In this document: in pieces, positions 1-5,600 of the stretch
How positions within the stretch are numbered: the stretch's first letter is position 1
Layout: every line of letters begins with the position of its first letter
Assembly: GCA_023229065.1 (NCBI GenBank)
Contig: JALNZZ010000134.1
Location: 1-5,600 of the forward strand
Reading direction: 5' to 3'
DNA length: 5,600 nt
Origin: Porticoccaceae bacterium
GTDB lineage: Bacteria > Pseudomonadota > Gammaproteobacteria > Pseudomonadales > Porticoccaceae
Translations under genes and position numbers: made by a program
Notes under the pieces: model-generated
Database searches by the model: none
Told to the model about the DNA's origin: nothing
Seen by the model: the letters and a program-made list of their open reading frames with translations, nothing else

Positions 1-2333
1 CCGGGCAAGGTCGCACTTGCCTGAGCCTGAAACCACAGGTTGACAGCCAGCGGCTCTCCTTGCCATTTTTGATAAAAACGAGCCAAAGCGTCTTCAGCCA
101 GGGGCGCGGCAGCAGAGACCGGGGTGTTGAGCAAGGCCACCAAGGCAGCATGGGTATCTGTCATATTGTCGAACGCCACCGCCTGAGCGTGGATCAGCGT
201 CAGCAATTCCGTCTCCTCCAGCAGAGATAAATACGCCAAAGCAGTATTTTTCAGGCTGCGGCAGGCCATTTGATCTGGATCGGGGCGGTAAGGGGCTGCG
301 ACCTGGCTGTCGCGGTAACAGGCCAGCAGTTCGTCGCGCAGGGCCTGAGCAATGATCGTCCTCACCTCAAGGCGCGCCGCGTGGATGGCCTGGACATGAA
401 TGACATCCATTTCTTCGGCCAGCAGCGCTTCACTGGGCAGGGTGAGCATCTGCGCCACCATGGCCCTGTCGAGCGTTTTGCCGAGCGCAGGATCCATCAG
501 CAAGCCTCGAAACGCCTCTACCAGGCGCGTATCCAGAGCCAATGGGCGACCTTCCAGGCGCGCTGCGATGCTATCTTTGAGTATAGCCAGACTTAACTGA
601 TTGCACGCCTCCCAGCGGTTGAAGCCATCACTGTCCCGGCTCATCAGAAACAGCAACTCGTCGCGGCTGTAGGAATAATCTAGCCGCACCGGAGCAGAGA
701 AGTGGCGCAGCAGCGAGGGCACCGGGGCCGTCGGCACCTGATGGAATACCAGTGTCTGCTCCGGCTCGGTGATTTCCACTACCGCGTGAGTCTGCCCATT
801 GAGCCCCTCCCCATGCAGTGGCAGATCCCCCTCTTCACTCACCAAGCCCATGGCGACAGGAATCAGGTATGGTTTCTTGTCGCGACACTCGGGCGTTGGC
901 GGGCAGCTCTGGCGAAAGGTCAGAGAAAACGTTTTCGCCTGATCGTCATAGTGACTGCTGACCTCGAGCTTCGGTGTACCCGCCTGGCGATACCAGTTCA
1001 TAAACTGGCTGAAATCGCGACCGCTCACCTCCGCCATCGCAGCGATAAAATCGCCAATGGTCACGGCCTGGCCGTCATGGCGTTCAAAATACAGATCTGA
1101 CCCCTGGCGGAATAATTCATCCCCCAGCAGGGTGTGAATCATACCCACCACTTCGGCTCCCTTCTCGTAGATGGTGAGTGTGTAAAAATTGGAGATCTCC
1201 ATATAGGCGGCGGGCTGCACTGGATGAGCCATAGGACCCGCGTCCTCGGCAAACTGCAGGGTACGCAGCAGATTGACATCCTGCACCCGCTTGACCACGG
1301 GCGACCCCATCATGGCGGAAAACTGCGCATCGCGGTAGACGGTAAAGCCTTCCTTCAGGCTCAACTGGAACCAGTCCCGGCAGGTCACCCTGTTGCCTGA
1401 CCAGTTGTGAAAATATTCATGGGCAACGATGGCCTGGATGTTCTGAAAGCTGGTATCGGTAGTGATTTCCTGCCGCGCCAGCACTGCCGAAGCATTAAAT
1501 ATATTGAGGCCCTTGTTCTCCATCGCCCCCATATTGAAATCGTCCACCGCCACGATCATAAAAATGTCCAGGTCATACTCGCGTCCGTATACCTGCTCAT
1601 CCCACGCCATGGATTTTTTCAGAGCCGCCATGGCAAAATCGCATTTATCCAGATCCTTCTCTTCGACATAAATGCGCAAGTCCACCTTGCGGCCACTGGC
1701 GGTGATGAAAGTATCGGTGATATGCGCAAGGTTTCCTGCCACCATGGCGAACAGGTAGGCGGGTTTCTTGAAGGGGTCGTGCCAGGTCACCCAGTGACGC
1801 TCGTCTTTTTCCCCCTTGGCGATCGGGTTGCCATTGGACAGCAACACCGGGTAGCGTACTTTGTCGGCAATAATTGTGGTGGTGAACTCCGCCATCACAT
1901 CGGGACGGTCCGGATAGAAAGTGATTTTGCGAAAGCCCTCTGCTTCGCATTGCGTACAGAACAGGCTGCGGGATTTATACAGCCCTTCCAGAGAAGTGTT
2001 TTCCTGAGGTTTGATGGCCACCTCGGCACTGAAAACAAAATCACCAGGCAGCGGGCGCAGTACCCGCAGGCACTCGCCACTGAAGTCGTATTCGTGTTCC
2101 CCCAGAGGGTCGCCGTCGATGGCCAGGGTGCGAATGGCGAGATCGACGCCGTGCAGTTCCAGCACTGCCTGGCGCTCTTCGCTGTGTGGGTTGCGGCGCA
2201 TGGCAAGGGTCGAGCGAACGGTGGTCTCTGTCTCGCCGAGATCAATCACCAACTCTGTGCTGTCAATCAGAAAAGGGGGCACCCGGTATTCACTGAGGTG
2301 AATCGTTCCGGGCTGGCTATCGCGGTAAGCCAT
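1..2333 (-). CDS. pepN: Aminopeptidase N, M1 family zinc metallopeptidase (3' end beyond window)
   Basis: Cytoplasmic broad-specificity aminopeptidase that removes N-terminal residues from peptides during protein turnover. The frame is open from ATG at 2333 to the window edge: 777 complete codons, against about 870 residues in E. coli PepN, so roughly 100 C-terminal residues lie outside. Seen in the translation: TQCEAEGFR (127-135), whose acidic residues help bind the substrate amino group; NMGAMEN with the exopeptidase GAMEN at 269-273; zinc motif HEYFH at 305-309 with third ligand E328 in LKEG; and catalytic Y389 in IYEKG. By family comparison, an N-terminal beta domain (about 1-200) precedes the thermolysin-like catalytic domain (to about 450), a small beta domain, and a helical domain that runs off the edge. 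All catalytic residues are present, so it should be active. Start choice is supported by an SD at 2343-2348 and by N-terminal similarity to E. coli PepN. It follows the DUF2797 gene by 69 nt with no clear terminator between them. Confidence 0.98.
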   Translation of the reverse strand, partial: MAYRDSQPGTIHLSEYRVPPFLIDSTELVIDLGETETTVRSTLAMRRNPHSEERQAVLELHGVDLAIRTLAIDGDPLGEHEYDFSGECLRVLRPLPGDFVFSAEVAIKPQENTSLEGLYKSRSLFCTQCEAEGFRKITFYPDRPDVMAEFTTTIIADKVRYPVLLSNGNPIAKGEKDERHWVTWHDPFKKPAYLFAMVAGNLAHITDTFITASGRKVDLRIYVEEKDLDKCDFAMAALKKSMAWDEQVYGREYDLDIFMIVAVDDFNMGAMENKGLNIFNASAVLARQEITTDTSFQNIQAIVAHEYFHNWSGNRVTCRDWFQLSLKEGFTVYRDAQFSAMMGSPVVKRVQDVNLLRTLQFAEDAGPMAHPVQPAAYMEISNFYTLTIYEKGAEVVGMIHTLLGDELFRQGSDLYFERHDGQAVTIGDFIAAMAEVSGRDFSQFMNWYRQAGTPKLEVSSHYDDQAKTFSLTFRQSCPPTPECRDKKPYLIPVAMGLVSEEGDLPLHGEGLNGQTHAVVEITEPEQTLVFHQVPTAPVPSLLRHFSAPVRLDYSYSRDELLFLMSRDSDGFNRWEACNQLSLAILKDSIAARLEGRPLALDTRLVEAFRGLLMDPALGKTLDRAMVAQMLTLPSEALLAEEMDVIHVQAIHAARLEVRTIIAQALRDELLACYRDSQVAAPYRPDPDQMACRSLKNTALAYLSLLEETELLTLIHAQAVAFDNMTDTHAALVALLNTPVSAAAPLAEDALARFYQKWQGEPLAVNLWFQAQASATLP

Positions 2334-2342
2334 GGCTGATCT

Positions 2343-2348
2343 CTCCTC
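2343..2348 (-). promoter_or_regulatory. Shine-Dalgarno of pepN
   Basis: GAGGAG on the minus strand, 9 nt before the ATG at 2333. It is the strongest ribosome binding site in the window and fixes the pepN start. Confidence 0.8.
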
Positions 2349-2361
2349 GCAGACAGTCTGC
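2349..2361. repeat. 13-bp palindrome directly upstream of the pepN SD
   Basis: The sequence gcagacAgtctgc is a perfect inverted repeat of 6-bp arms around one central base. It abuts the pepN Shine-Dalgarno and overlaps a second dyad, ACAG-tctg-CTGT (2353-2364). As RNA it would form only a 5-bp stem with a 3-nt loop. It may be an operator-like site or a small structure affecting translation, or chance; no regulator is assigned. Confidence 0.4.
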
Positions 2362-2402
2362 TGTCAAATGGCTGAAATGGAACGGATGATTCCTGGACAG
2401 CG

Positions 2403-3272
2403 TTACTGAACCGCCACTGCGACCCGATACGCGGTGTACTTGCGCAGATTGATCACTCCGCTGTCGAAAATTAAATACTGCCCCTTGATGCCGAGCAGAG
2501 TGCCCTCCACCTCCGGATTCTTGTCGAGGTTGAACGAGGTCACTTTAGTGGGGTATTCCAGTACAGGGTAATGAATATCCACTGGAGCTGCATCGTCGAG
2601 CAGCTGCAGTGCATCAGGGCCAAAGCGCTGCTCCAGCTCCTTGAGTCCTTCGCTGCAGCGGTCCAGCAGATCATCGCGGGCGGCGGCCAGGTCCACCACA
2701 TCCCCCCCGCCCCTGAGCATGGCACGCCAATTGGTGCGGTCATTGACATGTACCTTGCACAAGGCTTCCACCAGACCCGATTGCTGGCGCGTCTGCACCT
2801 TTAAAACAGGCAGCGCCTGTACCGCGCCCTGGTCAATCCAGCGCGTGGGCAGTTGGGTCTGGCGAGTGATGCCCACCTTGATGCCGGAAGAGTTGGCCAG
2901 GTAAACGATATGGTCCACCATGCAGTTGGCCTCTCCCCACTCCGGTTCGCGACAGGTGCCCTCGTGAAAATGACATTTCTCGGGGCTGACAATGCAGCTG
3001 TCGCACTGGGCCAGACGGGTAAAACAGGGATAACAGTAGCCCTGATTAAAGCTCTTTTTTGTCGCGCGACCGCAGTGGCGGCACTGAATCGGTCCCAAAT
3101 GGCGCAGCCTGAGTTGCTTGCCAATATGTGGATTGAGTGCCAGGGGATTGCCGTCGAGCAGCATTTGATAGCTGACCGGTGCCCCTTCCTGCCCCAGGCT
3201 GACACGCATTTTCTCCAGGTGGCCCTCGGCGCTGACGGCGCTGTGCAATAGTTCCATTGCGCTCAGGACCAT
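2403..3272 (-). CDS. DUF2797 family protein, cysteine-rich with a GIY-YIG-like central region
   Basis: Recognised as a DUF2797 family protein of 289 residues; its biochemical function is not established. An N-terminal segment (1-60, containing KMRVSL and ALNPHIG) is followed by a cysteine cluster: C64/C67, C80/C83, C90/C93, then C100, C107 and C117 with H101 and H103. Paired CxxC motifs suggest two bound zinc ions. The next block, 120-190, contains HIVYLA (Y124), IKVGITR (131-137), RWIDQGA (144-150), VEAL (E169) and NDRTNWR (177-183). This order resembles the short GIY-YIG fold of the T5orf172 type, which is my inference. The C-terminal 190-289 looks like a mixed alpha/beta tail with IKGQYLIFDSGVINLRKY near its end. 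Its start overlaps the end of yeaC by 10 nt, suggesting translational coupling. A second in-frame ATG (M6, at 3257) is an alternative start; neither has a good SD. No signal peptide or membrane segment is seen. Confidence 0.93.
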   Translation of the reverse strand: MVLSAMELLHSAVSAEGHLEKMRVSLGQEGAPVSYQMLLDGNPLALNPHIGKQLRLRHLGPIQCRHCGRATKKSFNQGYCYPCFTRLAQCDSCIVSPEKCHFHEGTCREPEWGEANCMVDHIVYLANSSGIKVGITRQTQLPTRWIDQGAVQALPVLKVQTRQQSGLVEALCKVHVNDRTNWRAMLRGGGDVVDLAAARDDLLDRCSEGLKELEQRFGPDALQLLDDAAPVDIHYPVLEYPTKVTSFNLDKNPEVEGTLLGIKGQYLIFDSGVINLRKYTAYRVAVAVQ

Positions 3273-3526
3273 TTCAGAGGGCGCGGCTCATCGAGGGAGT
3301 CACTTTCGTCGCTGCCGCAATGATCGTGTTTTTCAGTATGGATGTAGCCTGTTCTCTCCTCCTCAGGCTTGTGCATCGCATCCCAGGCTATTACTGCCTG
3401 CATGCAGGTTTCCCGTTGCTCTGCCGAGAGGCGCTCGCCATTGGGCCACTTACCCAGCTCTACAGCGCGCTTGAGATTCTCGTAGATATCCGGGGTGAGA
3501 CTTTTCAGCAATTGTTGATAATCCAT
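3263..3526 (-). CDS. yeaC: DUF1315 / YeaC family small protein
   Basis: An 87-residue protein matching the DUF1315 family typified by E. coli YeaC (about 90 residues), which has no established function. The N-terminal two thirds carry the family signature: LTPDIYENLKRAVELGKWP (10-28), then LSAEQRETCMQAVIAW (33-48), probably all helical. The C-terminus is acidic and includes HTEKHDHC (63-70), a possible metal-binding cluster, before the terminal PLKW. The frame stays open further upstream, but ATG 3526 is chosen because GGAG at 3533-3536 sits 6 nt before it and because homologs begin just before LLKSLTP. The alternative ATG at 3538 overlaps that SD and adds only four residues. The gene overlaps the DUF2797 start and follows the rhomboid gene by 133 nt, a gap containing two hairpins. 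No transmembrane segment or signal peptide is seen. Confidence 0.92.
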   Translation of the reverse strand: MDYQQLLKSLTPDIYENLKRAVELGKWPNGERLSAEQRETCMQAVIAWDAMHKPEEERTGYIHTEKHDHCGSDESDSLDEPRPLKWS

Positions 3527-3532
3527 AACTAG

Positions 3533-3536
3533 CTCC
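3533..3536 (-). promoter_or_regulatory. Shine-Dalgarno deciding the yeaC start
   Basis: GGAG on the minus strand, 6 nt before ATG 3526. It favours this ATG over the in-frame ATG at 3538 and over the long upstream extension of the frame. Confidence 0.65.
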
Positions 3537-3541
3537 ATCCG

Positions 3542-3563
3542 CGGCAAGCAGGATTGCTCGCCG
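3542..3563 (-). promoter_or_regulatory. Strong stem-loop in the yeaC leader
   Basis: On the minus strand CGGCGAGCA pairs with TGCTTGCCG around a 4-nt loop (ATCC): nine pairs, one of them G-U. The same bases on the plus strand give an A-C mismatch, so the fold is better in minus-strand RNA. The stem ends 5 nt before the yeaC SD. No U-run follows, so it is not an intrinsic terminator. It could protect or expose the ribosome binding site, or mark a processing site; its role is inferred only. Confidence 0.55.
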
Positions 3564-3568
3564 GTTTC

Positions 3569-3584
3569 CCACTCCACCGAGTGG
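3569..3584 (-). promoter_or_regulatory. Second stem-loop in the rhomboid-yeaC gap
   Basis: CCACTC and GAGTGG form a perfect 6-bp stem around a 4-nt loop (ggtg on the minus strand), 5 nt upstream of the larger hairpin. A run of six T (3593-3598) lies on its 5' side in the minus-strand transcript, the wrong side for a terminator. Structure only; no function is assigned. The rest of this 133-nt gap shows no recognisable promoter. Confidence 0.45.
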
Positions 3585-3659
3585 CTGGAATCAAAAAAGG
3601 TTAAGCGTGGTCTCGGCTCTGGCGATGTCACAAGCCAAGTTCTGGCCTGCTGGCACCGG

Positions 3660-4526
3660 TCATGCTCGCTGGCGATTGAGCAGGCCGAACAGCCCACCCA
3701 GTATCATTCCGGTCACCAACCCGGTCACGTGAGCCGCATTGGCGATACTACCGCGCATAAACAGGTCGACGATGCCAACCAGGCACAGGAGCAACCATAC
3801 CAGCATAAACACGATAATGCCTCGCGGTAGTGCCAGCACAGGGTTGGGCGCCAACCAGTGGCGTATCCACAGATAGCCCAGCAGTGCATACAGTACTCCC
3901 GACATCCCGCCAAATAGCGAGGCGCCCCCGAAGTAGTATTGCCCCCAGTTGGAAGCTGCACCGGTCACCAAAATCAGCATCAGCAAGTGCAAGCTGCCTG
4001 TGCCCGCTTCGATGCGGCGCCCAAACTCCCACAGCCAAAGACCATTGAAAGCGAGGTGAAACACACCGAAATGGAGAAACATGGGTGTCAGCAATCGCCA
4101 GTATTGGCCCTGCGCCCAGGCGTCCTCGAAGGTACCGAATTCCACTTGCAAGCCAACGGCACCCTCGGGGCCAAGGCCGCGCACAAAAGTAAAGTCCTGA
4201 AAGGTAAGCCAGTGCACCCACTGAAACTGCCAGTGCACCACCGCCGCGCCCAAGATGCTGAGCAACAGCGCCAGCCCCATGACTGGCGAACGCCGCAATA
4301 AAGTCAGAGGCCCCGGTTGAAGAGGCTCGCGCGCAGGTAGTCGCACCGCGACTTCTCTCACCACTGCCGCGGTTTCGTCGAGGCGGCCATCATCCGGCAC
4401 CCATAGCACCTGGGACTCGTCTTCCAGAGTAATGCGGTGGTCGATGCCGCGATCTGCCAGCTTTTCCAGCAGCAGGGATAAATCCAGGGCCGGATGGAAC
4501 TGGGCTACTTTTACCCATTCAGTCAT
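3660..4526 (-). CDS. Rhomboid family intramembrane serine protease, GlpG type
   Basis: A 288-residue inner-membrane serine protease that cleaves transmembrane substrates within the bilayer. The first ~75 residues form a soluble cytoplasmic domain comparable to that of E. coli GlpG. The membrane core has about six segments: roughly 82-99, 149-169, 178-197, 206-224, 235-256 and 262-283. Catalytic residues are visible: S209 in the FGGMSG motif and H266 in NAAHVTG, the Ser-His dyad. H157 and N161 in HFGVFHLAFN match the oxyanion-stabilising H150 and N154 of GlpG. The YWRLLTP stretch (142-148) is the conserved L1-loop WR motif. YALLGYLW (213-220) closely follows GlpG. All active-site residues are intact, so it should be an active protease; the substrate is unknown. 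The ATG at 4526 has only a weak GAAG-like SD. It lies 103 nt after nadK, and its neighbours do not suggest a substrate. Confidence 0.96.
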   Translation of the reverse strand: MTEWVKVAQFHPALDLSLLLEKLADRGIDHRITLEDESQVLWVPDDGRLDETAAVVREVAVRLPAREPLQPGPLTLLRRSPVMGLALLLSILGAAVVHWQFQWVHWLTFQDFTFVRGLGPEGAVGLQVEFGTFEDAWAQGQYWRLLTPMFLHFGVFHLAFNGLWLWEFGRRIEAGTGSLHLLMLILVTGAASNWGQYYFGGASLFGGMSGVLYALLGYLWIRHWLAPNPVLALPRGIIVFMLVWLLLCLVGIVDLFMRGSIANAAHVTGLVTGMILGGLFGLLNRQRA

Positions 4527-4561
4527 AACGTGGCTTCATCAGGAAAGTTTCGATAAGCAAG

Positions 4562-4590
4562 ATAAACAAAGAGTTCTCTCAATAAACAAA
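4562..4590. repeat. Two direct copies of ATAAACAAA, 20 bp apart
   Basis: ATAAACAAA occurs at 4562-4570 and 4582-4590 (TTTGTTTAT on the minus strand), start to start 20 bp, about two helical turns. Partial matches (GA-CT) flank each copy on the same side. It lies in an AT-rich stretch upstream of the rhomboid start. It could be a paired regulator site or a remnant tandem duplication; no convincing -35/-10 pair was found around it. Confidence 0.45.
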
Positions 4591-4620
4591 CAGCTCTTAC
4601 GCAATCTGCGGCACAGGCCT

Positions 4621-4636
4621 GAGATAACGCTATCTC
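4621..4636 (-). other. Stem-loop on the nadK stop codon
   Basis: GAGATA and TATCTC form a perfect 6-bp stem around a 4-nt loop, and the nadK TAG stop (4630-4632) spans the loop and stem. No T-run follows on the minus strand, so it is a poor intrinsic terminator. It might stabilise the 3' end of a processed nadK message. A smaller 4-bp hairpin (4600-4610) lies a little further downstream. Confidence 0.45.
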
Positions 4637-5529
4637 TCAATATGCTCGCCGGAATCGAGGCGACTGCCCCACCCCAGCTTGGAGCGACAGATGCCGTAAA
4701 AGTTGTGATCCACAGGGTGGACCAGACGCAGCTGCTTGGCTTTTTTGCGAATCTGGATGACATCACCGGGTTCGATCATGATGTCGCACTGGCCATCACA
4801 GGTCACCAGAGGATGCAGTTCATTGCGCTCCCCCACGCGGATTTCAACGACGCTGCTGCCAGGCACGGCGACAGGCCTGCTGGTGAGCGTATGGGGATTC
4901 ATCGGCACCAATACCAAGGCATCCATATTGGGATGCAGGATGGGGCCGCCGGCGGACAAGGCATAGGCCGTGGAGCCCGTTGGGGTCGATACGATCAACC
5001 CATCCGAGCGCTGGCTGTAGACAAACTGGCGGTCGATATTGAGCTCAAACTCCATCATTCGCACTGACTTGCCTGGGTGCAGCACCACATCGTTAAGGGC
5101 CAGTCCTGCAGCGATTTTGTCACCGCGCCGCGTCACCTCCACATCCAGCAAAAAACGGTTGGATACCACGTATTCACCGGCCAGAACACGGCTGACTCTG
5201 GCCTCCACCTCATCGGGCAAAATATCCGTGAGAAAGCCCAGGCGACCGCGGTTTACCCCCAATAAGGGGATATCGAAATCGACCATGTCCCGCGCGGCAC
5301 TCAGCATGCTGCCATCGCCGCCCACGACAATCACCAGGTCCACCGACCTGGCCATGGCAGCACTGTCAGCTACCTGATAGTTGCCGGGCGCCAGCAGACT
5401 GGCCGCACTGTTCTCCACCACGGGCTGCCAGCCGGCCTCGCTGAGAAAGCGCACCAGATGGTTGAGGGTGTCAGCGACCTGATCGAGGTGCAACCTGGTC
5501 ACCAGCCCTATGCGCTGGAAATTTGCCAT
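4630..5529 (-). CDS. nadK: NAD kinase (ATP-NAD kinase)
   Basis: Cytoplasmic enzyme that phosphorylates NAD+ at the 2'-hydroxyl of its adenosine ribose to make NADP+, the only de novo route to NADP(H). The 299-residue length is close to E. coli NadK (292). The family motifs are in order: GGDGS at 70-74, with D72 as the expected catalytic base; GVNRGRLGFL at 91-100; the ND pair at 146-147 (LALND), which contacts the nicotinamide nucleotide; and TPTGSTAY at 182-189. The C-terminal beta-rich domain includes LVTCDGQ (241-247) and ends in SKLGWGSRL, as in other gammaproteobacterial NadK proteins. Start ATG 5529 leaves the N-terminal FQRIGLV strand complete; a GGGG patch just upstream is only a weak SD. 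A consensus -10 box precedes it, so nadK probably heads the transcription unit. No truncation or unusual residue is seen. Confidence 0.98.
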   Translation of the reverse strand: MANFQRIGLVTRLHLDQVADTLNHLVRFLSEAGWQPVVENSAASLLAPGNYQVADSAAMARSVDLVIVVGGDGSMLSAARDMVDFDIPLLGVNRGRLGFLTDILPDEVEARVSRVLAGEYVVSNRFLLDVEVTRRGDKIAAGLALNDVVLHPGKSVRMMEFELNIDRQFVYSQRSDGLIVSTPTGSTAYALSAGGPILHPNMDALVLVPMNPHTLTSRPVAVPGSSVVEIRVGERNELHPLVTCDGQCDIMIEPGDVIQIRKKAKQLRLVHPVDHNFYGICRSKLGWGSRLDSGEHIER

Positions 5530-5562
5530 AACCCCGCTTACCCGTTATCAAGTAGGCTTGCG

Positions 5563-5568
5563 ATTATA
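5563..5568 (-). promoter_or_regulatory. nadK: Promoter -10 box upstream of nadK
   Basis: A perfect TATAAT on the minus strand, 33 nt before the nadK ATG, giving an expected transcript start near 5556 and a leader of roughly 27 nt. The -35 at the usual 17-bp spacing (GCGACC, 5586-5591) matches the consensus in only three positions, so it is weak or activator-dependent. It is the only good sigma-70-like -10 element found upstream of any gene here. Whether a divergent gene starts to the right cannot be judged, because the window ends. Confidence 0.6.
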
Positions 5569-5600
5569 CACAGCAGGACCCTGTCGGTCGCCGCGGGGCA

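Noticed and set aside
1407..2339. A 310-codon open frame on the plus strand, antisense to pepN
   Set aside because: It is in exact codon register with pepN, where the absence of TTA, CTA and TCA codons in the real gene leaves the complement open. Its translation shows no recognisable family, while pepN on the other strand has every catalytic motif.
2362..2367. TTGACA as the -35 of a pepN promoter
   Set aside because: At 17-18 bp spacing the -10 position reads AGAGAT or GAGATC, a poor match, and it would fall within a few bases of the start codon.
2853..3251. A 132-codon plus-strand frame opposite the DUF2797 gene
   Set aside because: It is a register shadow of a clear family member on the minus strand.
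3537..3554. Loop of the yeaC leader hairpin (ATCC) pairing with GGAT beside the SD as a pseudoknot
   Set aside because: The sequences are complementary, but only one nucleotide would connect the second strand across a 9-bp stem, which is sterically impossible within one folded hairpin.
3593..3598. Six-T run on the minus strand as an intrinsic terminator after the rhomboid gene
   Set aside because: Only short stems with large loops could be drawn 5' of it (for example GGCT/AGCC); the strong hairpins lie 3' of the T-run, the wrong order for a terminator.
3629..3663. Tiny 11-codon frame whose ATG overlaps the rhomboid TGA
   Set aside because: Too short, with no recognisable content; an ATGA overlap of this kind can easily arise by chance.
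3527..3697. Upstream extension of the yeaC frame to ATG 3697
   Set aside because: It would overlap the rhomboid 3' end and add about 57 residues absent from YeaC proteins. The SD at 3533-3536 and the family length both support ATG 3526.
4432..5067. A 211-codon plus-strand frame across the rhomboid start, the gap and the nadK end
   Set aside because: It is antisense to two well-supported genes, has no recognisable protein motif and no good ribosome binding site.
1..5600. Mobile elements, CRISPR arrays, defence genes, tRNA or rRNA
   Set aside because: No spaced repeat array, transposase, integrase, terminal inverted repeats or RNA gene structure was seen; coding style looks uniform across all five genes.

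Overview
The window reads as chromosomal housekeeping DNA from a gammaproteobacterium, probably a marine or free-living lineage near Pseudomonas, Cellvibrionales or Halieaceae. This is judged from the PepN, NAD kinase, YeaC and GlpG-type sequences and a GC content that looks like the mid-to-high 50s by eye; genus cannot be fixed without a search. No mobile element, CRISPR array, tRNA or rRNA is visible.

All five genes lie on the minus strand, so transcription runs from right to left. In order they are: NAD kinase (nadK, 4630-5529); a GlpG-type rhomboid intramembrane serine protease (3660-4526); a small DUF1315/YeaC protein (3263-3526); a cysteine-rich DUF2797 protein (2403-3272, overlapping yeaC by 10 nt); and aminopeptidase N (pepN, from 2333 leftwards, cut by the window edge after 777 codons). 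The right end (5530-5600) holds a consensus -10 box for nadK.

Gaps are 103 nt (nadK to rhomboid), 133 nt (rhomboid to yeaC) and 69 nt (DUF2797 to pepN). None holds a convincing intrinsic terminator, so read-through from nadK to pepN is possible. They do contain small structures: a stem-loop on the nadK stop codon, a 9-bp direct repeat with 20-bp periodicity before the rhomboid gene, two consecutive hairpins before the yeaC ribosome binding site, and a 13-bp palindrome beside the pepN ribosome binding site.

Functionally the genes are diverse: NADP supply, membrane proteolysis, peptide turnover and two poorly characterised proteins. The neighbourhood looks like a conserved chromosomal block rather than a single pathway. 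I see no clear new system. The best leads are the DUF2797 protein, whose centre resembles a GIY-YIG nuclease fold behind a zinc-ribbon-like cysteine cluster, and the double hairpin leader of yeaC.
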